NCBI RefSeq assembly: GCF_024347335.1
Contig: NZ_AP025464.1
Coordinates: forward strand, 1,922,001 to 1,986,000
Origin: Vibrio celticus
GTDB lineage: Bacteria; Pseudomonadota; Gammaproteobacteria; Enterobacterales; Vibrionaceae
Length of the DNA stretch: 64,000 bases
Direction of reading: 5' to 3'
In this document: piece after piece, positions 8,149 to 16,659 of the stretch
How positions within the stretch are numbered: position 1 is the first letter of the stretch
Layout of the letters: every line of letters begins with the position of its first letter
Notes under the pieces: model-generated
What the model was told of the DNA's origin: nothing
Database searches by the model: none
Seen by the model: the letters and a program-made list of their open reading frames with translations, nothing else
Program-made: the position numbers and the translations under genes

Positions 8149-8931
8149 TTATTGCGCGGGGTGAACCTGAGGGAAGCTCATGGTCGGGTGTTTTTCTACG
8201 ATACTTTTGTAACCATACACATCTTCTATCATCGAAGGTTTCAGCGCATCCCAAGGCTTGCCATCACACACCAAATTGCCATCTTTCAATACCACTAATC
8301 GATCGGAATACTGCGCGGCTAAGTTGAGATCATGCAAAACTACGATAACCGCGGCATTGTGGTTGTCGGCCAATTCTCTCGCAATCTTTAAGGTGTTGTG
8401 TTGGTGGGCAAGATCCAGTGCAGACGTTGGTTCATCAAGCATCAAAATACATTGGTCACCAGAGTGGTGAAGCTGAGTTAACACTCGAGCCAAGTGCACT
8501 CGCTGCTTTTCACCGCCCGATAGCGAAGGATAAAGCCTTTCACTCAAGTGAGTCACATCAGCAACATCCATTTTTTTGCTAGCAATGCTGGTCAGCTTCT
8601 TGTTGGATTCTTGCAGAGGAATTCCACCAAGCTCGACAACTTCATGTGCCAAGAATGGGAAGGTCAATGTGCTGTGTTGAGGAAGCATAGCAAGGTGCTT
8701 AGCTAACTTTTGAGAAGGCCACTTGTCTTTACTGTGTCCAAAATACTGGATATCGCCGTTGCTTGATATCTCTTGGCACAAAGCTTTAAGCAGCGTGCTT
8801 TTACCTGCGCCATTTGGCCCAAGCAGTGTGGTTACCTTTCCCGCGTCAATCTCAATAGAAACGCCATCTAATATCACTTTACTGCCGAACTTCACTTCGA
8901 TATCGGTCGCTTTTAAAGCTGAAGGAAACAT
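8149..8931 (-). CDS. hutD: Haem ABC importer ATP-binding subunit
   Basis: A 260-residue ATPase that powers haem passage through HutC across the inner membrane. Walker A GPNGAGKS at residues 38-45, ABC signature LSGGEKQRVHLARVL, Walker B CILMLDEPTSALD and switch His VVLHDLN are all present. The type (HmuV/BtuD-like iron-haem importers) follows from this and from the gene order. Its ATG overlaps the hutC TAA by one base (TAATG), so translation is coupled. Last gene of the tonB-exbBD-hutBCD leftward set. Confidence 0.93.
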   Translation of the reverse strand: MFPSALKATDIEVKFGSKVILDGVSIEIDAGKVTTLLGPNGAGKSTLLKALCQEISSNGDIQYFGHSKDKWPSQKLAKHLAMLPQHSTLTFPFLAHEVVELGGIPLQESNKKLTSIASKKMDVADVTHLSERLYPSLSGGEKQRVHLARVLTQLHHSGDQCILMLDEPTSALDLAHQHNTLKIARELADNHNAAVIVVLHDLNLAAQYSDRLVVLKDGNLVCDGKPWDALKPSMIEDVYGYKSIVEKHPTMSFPQVHPAQ

Positions 8932-9968
8932 TAAAGGATTCTCCCTTTCTGTTGAAATAGTAGATACAAGAAGAATGGAGCGCCGATAATCGCAGTGACA
9001 ATACCAACAGGAAGTTCAGCCGGAGCAAGTACCACGCGTGAGAACATGTCTGCGGCGGTTAGCAGCAGTGCGCCTAGTACCGCTGATAGTGGCAACAGAA
9101 CTCGGTGGTCAGGGCCTGCTAACATACGACCTAAATGCGGGATAACCAAACCAATAAAACCAATCATGCCAGACAGGCTAACCGTTATACCAACACCTGC
9201 AGCCGTCAGTAGAATCAGCTTTCGTTTAAGCTTTTGTACTGGGATACCAAGGTGTTGCGCTTCTGACTCGCCCAGTAATAGAGCATTTAGAGACATCGCT
9301 TGGCGGTAGAAAACAACAAACAAGCCAACGAGCGTGACAGCTGCCAGCAAAATTCCTGACCACTTAGCGCCCGCCAATGAACCCATCGACCACAATGAAA
9401 GATCGCGCAGCATTTGGTCATCAGCAATGAAATTCAAGAAGCCGATACCTGCGCCAGAGAGCGCACTGATCGCCACACCTGCCAACAACATTATGGTGAC
9501 AGAGGTGCCGAATTTGCCCGTGCCCAGTTTATACACCAACAGGGTGGTTAAAGCGCCACCAAGAAAAGCGAACACAGGAACCGCAGCAAAGTTCATGAAA
9601 GCAGGGTATTGAAGCGATAGCTCAGAAAAAAGCACGATGGCCAGAGCTGCACCTAGCGCCGCACCAGCAGACACACCAATGATTCCAGGTTCAGCAAGCG
9701 GGTTTCGAAACAAGCCCTGCATGACCGCGCCACATAAAGCGAGAATCGCGCCGATTAGCATGCATAATATCGTTCGGGGTAAGCGAATCTCTTGAATCAC
9801 TAAGTTGATGTGGGGGGCTAAATCATTGTTTGGCTGGAGTAAGCTCGCTGCGCTGTCCGCTAAGCTAATGTTCATTGGCCCAACGGTGATTGAAAACAGT
9901 GCGACGAAGACTAGGGTAGCACCTAGGCCTAACATCGATGTTTTCAGCGGGACGGTTCGTAACAACAT
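8931..9968 (-). CDS. hutC: Haem ABC importer permease
   Basis: A 345-residue FecCD-type permease with about ten hydrophobic segments. Family marks include the N-terminal LPRTILCMLIGAILALCGAVMQGLFRNPLAEP block (about residues 60-95, quoted in part: RLPRTILCMLIGAILAL, RNPLAEPGIIGVSAGA) and the coupling region IGFIGLVIPHLGRMLAGPDHR. I choose the ATG at 9968, with GAGG upstream, rather than a TTG four codons earlier. It lies between hutB and hutD and forms the membrane channel for haem delivered by HutB. Confidence 0.92.
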   Translation of the reverse strand: MLLRTVPLKTSMLGLGATLVFVALFSITVGPMNISLADSAASLLQPNNDLAPHINLVIQEIRLPRTILCMLIGAILALCGAVMQGLFRNPLAEPGIIGVSAGAALGAALAIVLFSELSLQYPAFMNFAAVPVFAFLGGALTTLLVYKLGTGKFGTSVTIMLLAGVAISALSGAGIGFLNFIADDQMLRDLSLWSMGSLAGAKWSGILLAAVTLVGLFVVFYRQAMSLNALLLGESEAQHLGIPVQKLKRKLILLTAAGVGITVSLSGMIGFIGLVIPHLGRMLAGPDHRVLLPLSAVLGALLLTAADMFSRVVLAPAELPVGIVTAIIGAPFFLYLLFQQKGRIL

Positions 9969-10074
9969 AAAGGGCCTCAATGTCTATCACCAACTTCAAT
10001 ACTTATCACCGACTTCGCAAAAAATGAGACGGTGATGAGCATTAAGCAAGCAACAGTAGAAATGGGTAGTCGAA

Positions 10075-10125
10075 TTATAGCGGTAGATAAGTTATAGCGG
10101 TAGATAAGTTATAGCGGTAGATAAG
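10075..10125. repeat. Three tandem copies of a 17-bp unit at the 3' end of hutB
   Basis: The unit TTATAGCGGTAGATAAG is repeated perfectly at 10075-10091, 10092-10108 and 10109-10125. Since 17 is not a multiple of 3, each copy is read in a different frame and the hutB stop codon is the TTA (minus-strand TAA) of the first copy. Confidence 0.95.
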
Positions 10126-10995
10126 AGCGTTTAATCGTTTCGCTTCAGAAAGGCTTTCAAGGCCAAGTCCGCCAACCAAAGCACTGCCATTTACGGTAAT
10201 GATTTGCTTGTTCATGCCTGCAGGCGTTGCCGCTAACATAGGTAGCGATTTCAGGATGGCATCAGCACCGCCCATCTTTTGGTAGCTACGACCGCTGACT
10301 AAAATCACATCTGGCTGCATTTCTACCAGTGATTCCATCGACAGTGGCTTGTAAGACGTTAGGCTTTGAGCTGCAGGGTTGATACCGCCAGCTAACTCGA
10401 TGATTGCATTTGGCGAAGTTTCACCGCCAGCAACGTTCGCAGGACGGCCTTCATGCAGCAATAGGAAAAGTACTTTCTTCGCTTCGTTACTTGGTACTTG
10501 GTTCGCTTTCAGTGCAGCAATCTTCTGATTTACTTCAGCTTTAACTTGCTGTGAGTGTGCTTCGGTATGGGTAATCTTGGCGATTTGGTCGATACGTTTT
10601 AATAGCCCTTCAACGTTTGCTTCAGTGTTGACGATTTCTACATCGACACCCGCCGACTTCAATTGAGAAATCGCGTTGTCTGGACCCATTTCATCTGAGC
10701 CAATCAACGTGGTCGGTTCTAGGGCAAGTAAGCCTTCCGCAGACAGGTTTCGGTGATAACCAATCTTTGGCAGGTTTTCTGCTTGAGGAAAGTGGCTGGT
10801 CACATCAATCGCGACTAGCTGCTCTTCAGCACCTAATGCCAAAACCAATTCAGTAACAGCACTACCGGCACTGATGATTCGAGGTTGTTCAGCGTCGTTG
10901 GCCATTGCGGGGGCGCTAAGTGCCAGGCTGATTGCTGCCAATGAAAGAAGAGGTGTCTTGGTCTTTAATTTATTGAGCACGTTTAAGTTGTTCAT
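10075..10995 (-). CDS. hutB: Periplasmic haem-binding protein
   Basis: A 306-residue class III solute-binding protein that delivers haem to HutCD. A signal peptide ends around PAMA (residues 1-32). The mature protein has the BtuF/HmuT pattern: RIISAGSAVTELVLALG, IGYHRNLSAEGLLALEPTTL, ESLVEMQPDVILVSGRSY. The last 14 codons lie inside a 17-bp tandem triplication, which shifts the frame from copy to copy and gives the odd tail YRYNLSTAITYLPL. The fold itself is complete before this tail. It sits 150 bp after exbD in the same direction. Confidence 0.92.
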   Translation of the reverse strand: MNNLNVLNKLKTKTPLLSLAAISLALSAPAMANDAEQPRIISAGSAVTELVLALGAEEQLVAIDVTSHFPQAENLPKIGYHRNLSAEGLLALEPTTLIGSDEMGPDNAISQLKSAGVDVEIVNTEANVEGLLKRIDQIAKITHTEAHSQQVKAEVNQKIAALKANQVPSNEAKKVLFLLLHEGRPANVAGGETSPNAIIELAGGINPAAQSLTSYKPLSMESLVEMQPDVILVSGRSYQKMGGADAILKSLPMLAATPAGMNKQIITVNGSALVGGLGLESLSEAKRLNALIYRYNLSTAITYLPL

Positions 10996-11144
10996 AATAA
11001 GTTCTTTATATTTTCTTTTTGTATCGCGAAGATACTCAGTGAGCAGTCCGTTCGCATTGTGAGTTCGAATCGATAGAGAGGCTTAGTTCTGCTTGTTTAG
11101 TCTTATCAACCAGAAGCCAAACCTCGTGAAAATTGAGTGTCGCT

Positions 11145-11558
11145 CTAACCATCGTCCGTGAGCAGTTGAGTCGCTGGTATTCCGTTTTCTTGAAGGAATG
11201 ACAGCAACTTCACTAGGTTTTCAACGTTGGCGGCTTTGTCCGCGCCAATGATGATCGGCTTTTTATCCGTTGAGCCAGTCTCTTCTAACAGGGCAATCTT
11301 GAAGTTTTCCCAGTCGATGTATTCTTGGCCGTTAATTGCCCAGTAGGGTTCGCGGTCTAAAATATTGACGCTAATCGAATCCTTGTGGACTTCAGAAACG
11401 TTTTTGACATCCGAGCTTGGCAGCTCAACTTCCAGTGACTCCAGCTTTACCGATGCCGTAAGCAATAGAAAAACCATCACGATAAAAATGATGTCGAGCA
11501 GCGGTGTTAAGTCAGGAGCCAGGCTCTGTGTGTTCGATGAGTAGGGCGTTTTAATCAT
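11145..11558 (-). CDS. exbD: TonB-system energy transducer subunit ExbD
   Basis: A 137-residue ExbD/TolR protein: short cytosolic start, one membrane helix with the essential Asp in its entry (LAPDLTPLLDIIFIVMVFLLLTAS; Asp at about residue 22), then a periplasmic domain. With ExbB it uses the proton gradient to drive TonB. Its ATG overlaps the exbB TGA by four bases (ATGA). It belongs to the tonB-exbB-exbD set linked with hutBCD, the TonB1-type arrangement known in vibrios. Confidence 0.93.
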   Translation of the reverse strand: MIKTPYSSNTQSLAPDLTPLLDIIFIVMVFLLLTASVKLESLEVELPSSDVKNVSEVHKDSISVNILDREPYWAINGQEYIDWENFKIALLEETGSTDKKPIIIGADKAANVENLVKLLSFLQENGIPATQLLTDDG

Positions 11559-12256
11559 GCTTGGCTCACATCACCGATAGAGGTTTTGTTGAGAGGCTTA
11601 CCTTGAGTATCATCAGACTGATTGGTTTGAATCGACATGCCTTCTAGCCACACATTCACATAGTTTAGAGTATGTTCTAGCTGAGCAAGCACTCGATCGG
11701 CCCATAACCCGAGTAGCTGAGCACCTGAAATAGCTGGAAGCGCAATCATCAAACCCGCAGCTGTGGTTCGCATTGCTAATCCAAGACCGTCTGCCAAATC
11801 ATTGGGCGTGATGCTGCCTGTTGTCGCGGCAACGCCTTTAAACATCTCAATAAGACCAAGTACCGTACCAAGCAAGCCGATGAGTGGGCTGATCACGCCG
11901 ATCAAACCAAGCAGCCTTAAACCTGCATGAAGTTGGTGGCGTTTTTCTTGTAGCCAGATCCCAGCAGCATCTTCACGTAACCCTTTTGAGAAAGAGTGGT
12001 GAGCAAGCAACATTGACACGCCCTTGTACAGTAGCGGGCGTTTACCTGAAATCGACTGAGCAAGCGCTTCAATCTCTTTACTGTTGGTTGGTGAGATTTG
12101 GTTTAACTCGCGACGAATGGCACGTTTGCCCACACCAATGCTGAGCATGACTTGGAAGACACGTTCAGCGATGATCATTGCTGTTAATGCCGAACAGATA
12201 AGAAGAGGCCAAGTCATTAAGCCAAGTTGATCTTGTAAGTAACTGATTTGTTGCAT
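11555..12256 (-). CDS. exbB: TonB-system proton channel subunit ExbB
   Basis: A 233-residue MotA/TolQ/ExbB protein with three membrane segments: one near residues 12-30 and two in the conserved block LRLLGLIGVISPLIGLLGTVLGLIEMF and LAMRTTAAGLMIALPAI (about 110-190). It forms the pentameric channel around ExbD. It starts two bases after the tonB stop and overlaps exbD, so the three genes form one tight operon. Confidence 0.93.
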   Translation of the reverse strand: MQQISYLQDQLGLMTWPLLICSALTAMIIAERVFQVMLSIGVGKRAIRRELNQISPTNSKEIEALAQSISGKRPLLYKGVSMLLAHHSFSKGLREDAAGIWLQEKRHQLHAGLRLLGLIGVISPLIGLLGTVLGLIEMFKGVAATTGSITPNDLADGLGLAMRTTAAGLMIALPAISGAQLLGLWADRVLAQLEHTLNYVNVWLEGMSIQTNQSDDTQGKPLNKTSIGDVSQA

Positions 12257-12258
12257 GA

Positions 12259-13071
12259 TTAATCCAACCTAAAACGAACAGGTATTTGTACTCGGTGAGC
12301 AATAGCTCGACCATTGACAGTGTGAGGTGAGAATTTCCATTGTTTAATGGCATCTAATGCGGCGTTATCGAGCATTAGTGCGCCTGATGAATTTACTAAT
12401 GCTTGTTTAATTTGTTTGCCTTCAGCGTCTAACCAGATCTCATAAGTCGCGACACCTTCAACGCCACGACGTCTTGCTTGGCGAGGGTAATTCGGTGGGG
12501 TAGGACGCGCAGAGAACGAAGGTTTAGTGACCAAAACTGGCTCTTGGTTTGATACGCCTTGATTTACTTCCTGAGGCTGGTTGGCAGACTCGTCCATATT
12601 CTTATCGACTTTCTTGTCGGCCAGTTTCTCTGGTTGAGTGGCTGGTTTTGGGCGTTCTTTCTTAACCACCTTTTTCTCAGTTACTGGTTTCTTTTGAACC
12701 GGCTTCTTCTCGACAACCTTTTGCTCAATCACTTTTTTCTCAACTTTCTTTGGTTGAGGCTTATTGGTGATCGCTTTTTTCTTTGGAGTTGGCTTAGCTT
12801 GCTTTGGCTCAACCGTTTTTGGTTCGACTGATTTAGGTTCGGCTTGTGAGACGGTTTCTTTTATTGGCTCAGGCTCAACTGGCTCTGTGACTGTTTTTTG
12901 CTGAGCTTGTGAAGGAGCGCTCTTAGGAGTGAAGTTGATCGATACCGTGTTCGATTGGCTACCTGCAGGCATCGCAAATACTTTGGATTCTTGAGCGACA
13001 AACAACAACGCTGCATGAATCACTAACGATGCACCGCCTGCAATAACATATCTAGGAACGTTCACAATCAA
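12259..13071 (-). CDS. tonB: TonB energy-transducing protein (TonB1 type)
   Basis: A 270-residue TonB: N-terminal signal anchor (VIAGGASLVIHAALLFVA), a long Pro/Lys/Glu-rich spacer at about residues 55-175 with many KP, EP and KKV repeats to span the periplasm, and a C-terminal domain (YPRQARRRGVEGVATYEIW ... WKFSPHTVNGR, ending VRFRLD) that touches TonB boxes of outer-membrane haem or siderophore receptors. First gene of the leftward operon; its promoter region faces hutW and carries a Fur-like site. No outer-membrane receptor gene is in the window. Confidence 0.93.
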   Translation of the reverse strand: MIVNVPRYVIAGGASLVIHAALLFVAQESKVFAMPAGSQSNTVSINFTPKSAPSQAQQKTVTEPVEPEPIKETVSQAEPKSVEPKTVEPKQAKPTPKKKAITNKPQPKKVEKKVIEQKVVEKKPVQKKPVTEKKVVKKERPKPATQPEKLADKKVDKNMDESANQPQEVNQGVSNQEPVLVTKPSFSARPTPPNYPRQARRRGVEGVATYEIWLDAEGKQIKQALVNSSGALMLDNAALDAIKQWKFSPHTVNGRAIAHRVQIPVRFRLD

Positions 13072-13226
13072 TCCTTTACCAAATCAAAATTCTGTATCGG
13101 ATTATTGCCCAGAATCTAAATAAGATCAATTATCAATTGCATTATCATTTACGTGTATTTATGATTCTCTCAGTTTTTAGCGAATAGTCTTCCAGACTTT
13201 GCTATGTAAGTGTTTAGAGAGATTAT
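13072..13226. promoter_or_regulatory. Divergent tonB/hutW promoter region with Fur-like site
   Basis: 155 bp between tonB and hutW. At 13124-13149 the sequence contains overlapping ATCAATTATC / GCATTATCATT hexamer-like units resembling a Fur box (minus strand: AATGATAATGCAATTGATAA). This is where iron control of both arms is expected. Site called by eye. Confidence 0.6.
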
Positions 13227-14636
13227 ATGAGTCTTAATATTTATAAATTTGACGAATCAATCTTGGGCATTTCTAGCCCTGATCCGCTTCGTTTTGCGTT
13301 TGCGAAAAAGCATTCTGCACACGCCGGAGGAAGCTCAATTCCGGTCGACCCCAGTAAGAAGTTAGAACTCTTTGACGAATTGATGTTGAGTGAAGGGAAA
13401 AAACAGGATAAGCGTTGCTTGTATATCCACATTCCTTTCTGTCGTGTGCGTTGTACGTTCTGCAATTTCTTCCAAAATGCCGCAAGCCGTAAATTAGTGG
13501 ATGAGTATTTCGATGCACTGATGGTCGAGCTAAAGCAGAAAGCCAAAACGCCTTGGGCTCAGTCTGGACTATTTCACGCTGTCTATATTGGTGGCGGAAC
13601 ACCCACCGATTTGTCGCCTCAACAAGTTGAGCAGCTGGGTAAAGCGATTCGTCAATATTTCCCACTAGCAAACGATGTTGAGATGACATTGGAAGGGCGC
13701 ATCAATCGATTTGGTGACGAGATGTTTGATCGTGCGCTTGAAGGTGGCTTCAATCGTTTCTCATTCGGTATTCAAAGTTTCAATACTCAAGTTCGACGCA
13801 GTGCTAAGCGCCTAGATGACCGAGAGGTTGTGCTAGAACGTATCAGTTCACTGAGCCGTACAGAACAAGCGCCAATCGTTCTTGATCTGTTATACGGATT
13901 ACCACACCAATCTATGGAAGTGTTCCAACAAGATTTAGAAGACTACATGTCTACTGGCGCACACGGCATTGACCTCTACCAACTGATTGTTGCGGGCAAT
14001 GCACCTATGCTTAATCTTGTTGAGAAAGGAAAAATCCCACCGCCTGCGAATACGCCAGACAAGGCGAGCATGTATTTGGCGGGTGTGGAGTTCATGGCAA
14101 AAAATAAGGTCAAGCAACTCAGCGTAAACCACTGGACACGTGATAACCGCGAACGCAGCATTTACAACAGCTTAGCGAAAACTTATGCCGAAGTTCTACC
14201 CATTGGTTGTGGCGCTGGTGGCAACATAGGCGGTCATGGTGTGATGCAGCATCGAACTTTAGACAGCTACATGGAGTCTATAAAGCAAGGTCAGTTGCCG
14301 ATTGCCATGATGACGAAACAAAGCTCATTAGAGTCTATCTTCTCAACATCAAAGGCAGGTTTCGATTCTGGTGTTGTTAGAAGAAGTACGCTACCGAGCT
14401 TTATGGGACAAGACACGTTTGACTACCTTAAGCCTTTGTTCGCGCATTGGGAAAAGAACGGTTTAGTTGAGCTTTCGGAAGATTATCTGATCCTGACTAT
14501 TGCTGGCAGCTTTTGGGCGGTAAGCCTAGCGCAGAGTGTAATTCAAGTGCTTAACGCTGAATACCAAGCTATGCATCCAGCGCCTAAAGCGTCAGGTTCG
14601 GGCGTACACCCGCATGCAAGTTTGAAGCACGCTTAA
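13227..14636 (+). CDS. hutW: HutW/ChuW-type radical SAM haem-utilisation protein
   Basis: A 469-residue radical SAM protein of the coproporphyrinogen-dehydrogenase-like group. The CxxxCxxC cluster motif is visible in IPFCRVRCTFCNFFQ around residue 75, followed by YIGGGTPTDLSPQQVEQL (SAM contact) and FGIQSFNTQVRRSAKR. The E. coli homologue ChuW opens the haem ring anaerobically using methyl transfer; this is the expected role. First of the hutWXZ set, rightward, 48 bp before hutX. Confidence 0.92.
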   Translation: MSLNIYKFDESILGISSPDPLRFAFAKKHSAHAGGSSIPVDPSKKLELFDELMLSEGKKQDKRCLYIHIPFCRVRCTFCNFFQNAASRKLVDEYFDALMVELKQKAKTPWAQSGLFHAVYIGGGTPTDLSPQQVEQLGKAIRQYFPLANDVEMTLEGRINRFGDEMFDRALEGGFNRFSFGIQSFNTQVRRSAKRLDDREVVLERISSLSRTEQAPIVLDLLYGLPHQSMEVFQQDLEDYMSTGAHGIDLYQLIVAGNAPMLNLVEKGKIPPPANTPDKASMYLAGVEFMAKNKVKQLSVNHWTRDNRERSIYNSLAKTYAEVLPIGCGAGGNIGGHGVMQHRTLDSYMESIKQGQLPIAMMTKQSSLESIFSTSKAGFDSGVVRRSTLPSFMGQDTFDYLKPLFAHWEKNGLVELSEDYLILTIAGSFWAVSLAQSVIQVLNAEYQAMHPAPKASGSGVHPHASLKHA

Positions 14637-14684
14637 TATCGAATTTTTAGTTTATAACTTACTCGTTTATACGGAACATATTCA

Positions 14685-15206
14685 ATGACAGATACAACAT
14701 TAGAAATGACAGAAACTCTAGAACAGCGCGTAGCTCTAATTTTAGAAGAAGAACCAAAACTACTGCCAACAGCAATTGCTGAGAAGCTAGGTGTTTCAGA
14801 GGTTGAAGTGGTTGCTGCTTTTCCAAACGACATGGCGGTAATGCTCGATGGCAGCCGTGCTCAAGAGATTCTAGAAGGTTTAGTGGGTTGGGGCCCTGTG
14901 ACCACTATCGTGCATTCATTTGGTTCTATCTTTGAAGTAAAAGCACCATTCCCGAAAGGTAAAGTAGCGCGTGGTTACTACAACCTGATGGGTAAAGAGG
15001 GCGAGCTTCATGGCCACCTAAAACTGGACAACGTTAAACATATCGGTTTGGTGAGCAAGGCGTTCATGGGTCGTGAAAGTCATTACTTCGGCTTCTTCAG
15101 TGAAACCGGCGAGAACATTTTTAAGATTTACCTAGGCCGCAACGAAAAGCGTGAGCTTATTGCCGACCAAGTAGAACGCTTCAAAGCGCTAAAGGAACAA
15201 GCTTAA
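14685..15206 (+). CDS. hutX: Cytosolic haem carrier HutX
   Basis: A 173-residue HutX/ChuX-type protein that binds haem in the cytosol and passes it to HutZ. Recognisable parts are the N-terminal helical segment (LILEEEPKLLPTAIAEKLGV), VTTIVHSFGSIFEVKAPFP and the C-terminal IGLVSKAFMGRESHYFGFF. Placed between hutW and hutZ as in other vibrios. The start has CGGA upstream at loose spacing. Confidence 0.92.
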   Translation: MTDTTLEMTETLEQRVALILEEEPKLLPTAIAEKLGVSEVEVVAAFPNDMAVMLDGSRAQEILEGLVGWGPVTTIVHSFGSIFEVKAPFPKGKVARGYYNLMGKEGELHGHLKLDNVKHIGLVSKAFMGRESHYFGFFSETGENIFKIYLGRNEKRELIADQVERFKALKEQA

Positions 15207-15361
15207 GTTCAATTTACAGTAAACAATCAGCAGCAATCTTACATAGGGTTGCCAACTGGCTTAAACAAGACATCAATGTTCGAGGATCGTTTAGTTCGCT
15301 AATGTTCGCTCAACCTCGGGCAAAAATAATAAATCAGAGAAAGTGAAGAAAGGAATTACCC

Positions 15362-15892
15362 ATGGAACAGCAAGTAAAACAAGAACGTCTACAAGGTCGC
15401 CTAGGTCCAGAAATCAAAGAGTTTCGCCAAGAGCGCCGTACCCTTCAACTTGCAACGGTTGATGAAGAAGGTCGCCCGAACGTAAGTTACGCACCTTTCG
15501 TTCAGAACCAAGAAGGTTACTTTGTTCTAATTTCTGATATTGCTCGTCATGCTCGTAACTTGAAAGCGAACCCTCAGGTCTCTTTGATGATGATTGAAGA
15601 CGAAGAGAGCTCGAAGCAGCTTTACGCACGTAAGCGTTTAACGTTTGATGCTCAAGCAAGTGTTGTGGAGCGTGAAACGGAACTTTGGACTCAAGTGATC
15701 GGCCAGATGCAAGAGCGTTTTGGTGAAATCATTGATGGTTTAAGCCAACTTCAAGACTTCTCTCTGTTCAACCTTAAAGCAGAGAACGGCCTGTTCGTTA
15801 AAGGCTTTGGTCAGGCATACCAAGTGTCAGGCGATGATCTGGTGGATTTCGTTCATCTACAAGAAGGCCACAAAAAAGTATCTAACGAGTAA
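15362..15892 (+). CDS. hutZ: Haem utilisation/degradation protein HutZ
   Basis: A 176-residue split-barrel protein of the pyridoxamine-phosphate-oxidase-like fold that degrades haem and frees iron in V. cholerae. Visible: FRQERRTLQLATVDEEGRPN, VSLMMIEDEESSKQLYARKR and a C-terminal FNLKAENGLFVKGFGQAY region expected to hold the haem-ligand His further on (HLQEGHKK). AAAGGAATTACCC precedes the ATG. A 155-bp gap to hutX, with an imperfect CGAGG...CCTCG inverted repeat, may modulate expression. Confidence 0.92.
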   Translation: MEQQVKQERLQGRLGPEIKEFRQERRTLQLATVDEEGRPNVSYAPFVQNQEGYFVLISDIARHARNLKANPQVSLMMIEDEESSKQLYARKRLTFDAQASVVERETELWTQVIGQMQERFGEIIDGLSQLQDFSLFNLKAENGLFVKGFGQAYQVSGDDLVDFVHLQEGHKKVSNE

Positions 15893-15915
15893 TCTCGTTT
15901 AACCGATTTCTTCAG

Positions 15916-15941
15916 GAGCCCTCCAATGTGAGGGCTTTTTT
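15916..15941 (+). terminator. Rho-independent terminator of hutWXZ
   Basis: Stem AGCCCTC / GAGGGCT with loop CAATGT and six T. Confidence 0.85.
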
Positions 15942-16005
15942 ATGTCTAAATCAAAGAGTTTGGTATATTGGCGTTTGATGACTATTTATGTGTAAGGATC
16001 GGTAC

Positions 16006-16566
16006 GTGAAACCAGTAAGTCGAGATTGGGACGAGTTTTGTTATCCGTTTATCTATGAAGACAGTCCTATCTGTGATTTTGAGATTTTGTCGGATGAACT
16101 TTGTTGCCGAGTTGGATTGGTGTTGTCTTTAGAGCTAGAGCCTCAGGTTCGTGAGATCCTGCAACGCTTGCAGCCAAACATCTACCATTTGAATGGCTCT
16201 GTGCGCGGTAAGCTTGCCATCACCGAGTCTGAATTGGTCGAGCTCAAGCAAGACTATCATCGTATCCGAGAGCAGCTAGAAGGTGGTTTTAAAGGTTTTG
16301 TCTTACCCGGTGGGCACCGAGTGTCTAGTGAACTTCACTTGTGTCGTTGTCAGGCTAAAAAGGTCGTGCGAGCTTTGGTGAGTATTGAACATCATGAAAG
16401 CAAAAAGTCGCCAGACCCGATTCTTTTTAAATACGCCAACCTAGTCGCGAACACTCTCTATGCATTGGCCTCTTTTACCAATCATGTCAATGAAGTCGAG
16501 GAAGTGGAATTTGTGAGTAAGAGCTATTCTATGCCGAAAAAGTCTATGCCAGATAACAAAGACTAA
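16006..16566 (+). CDS. PduO-like (cobalamin adenosyltransferase-fold) protein lacking the N-terminal ATP signature
   Basis: I start at the GTG at 16006, which has AAGGA nine bases upstream; the ATG at 15988 has none. The 186-residue protein resembles PduO-type ATP:cob(I)alamin adenosyltransferases in its second half: FKGFVLPGGHRVSSELHLCR (family: FxLPGGxxxAAxLHxAR) and KYANLVANTLYALASFTNHV. The family's N-terminal TxxGDxG phosphate-binding stretch is missing, and the RRAER helix is altered to KKVVRA. It may be a paralogue with another role. No cobalamin genes adjoin it. Confidence 0.6.
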   Translation: MKPVSRDWDEFCYPFIYEDSPICDFEILSDELCCRVGLVLSLELEPQVREILQRLQPNIYHLNGSVRGKLAITESELVELKQDYHRIREQLEGGFKGFVLPGGHRVSSELHLCRCQAKKVVRALVSIEHHESKKSPDPILFKYANLVANTLYALASFTNHVNEVEEVEFVSKSYSMPKKSMPDNKD

Positions 16567-16610
16567 CGGTTAGCTCTATTCTTATTAAGATTTGAAGAAA
16601 GAAGAGACTA

Positions 16611-16650
16611 AGAAGCTAAACCATTGAGCACTATGCTAGGTTTAGCTTCT
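16611..16650 (-). terminator. Inverted repeat, probable terminator of cheV
   Basis: Perfect 12-bp stem AGAAGCTAAACC / GGTTTAGCTTCT with a 16-base loop; on the minus strand it is followed by a T-rich but interrupted tail. Confidence 0.6.
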
Positions 16651-16659
16651 AAACAGAGC

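Noticed and set aside
12559..12831. Plus-strand frame rich in Leu, Phe and Trp that looks like a membrane protein
   Set aside because: It is the antisense of the Lys/Pro-rich spacer of tonB; no ribosome-binding site and no other support.
15207..15361. Possible small RNA or attenuator between hutX and hutZ
   Set aside because: Only an imperfect CGAGG...CCTCG pairing with a long loop and no T run.
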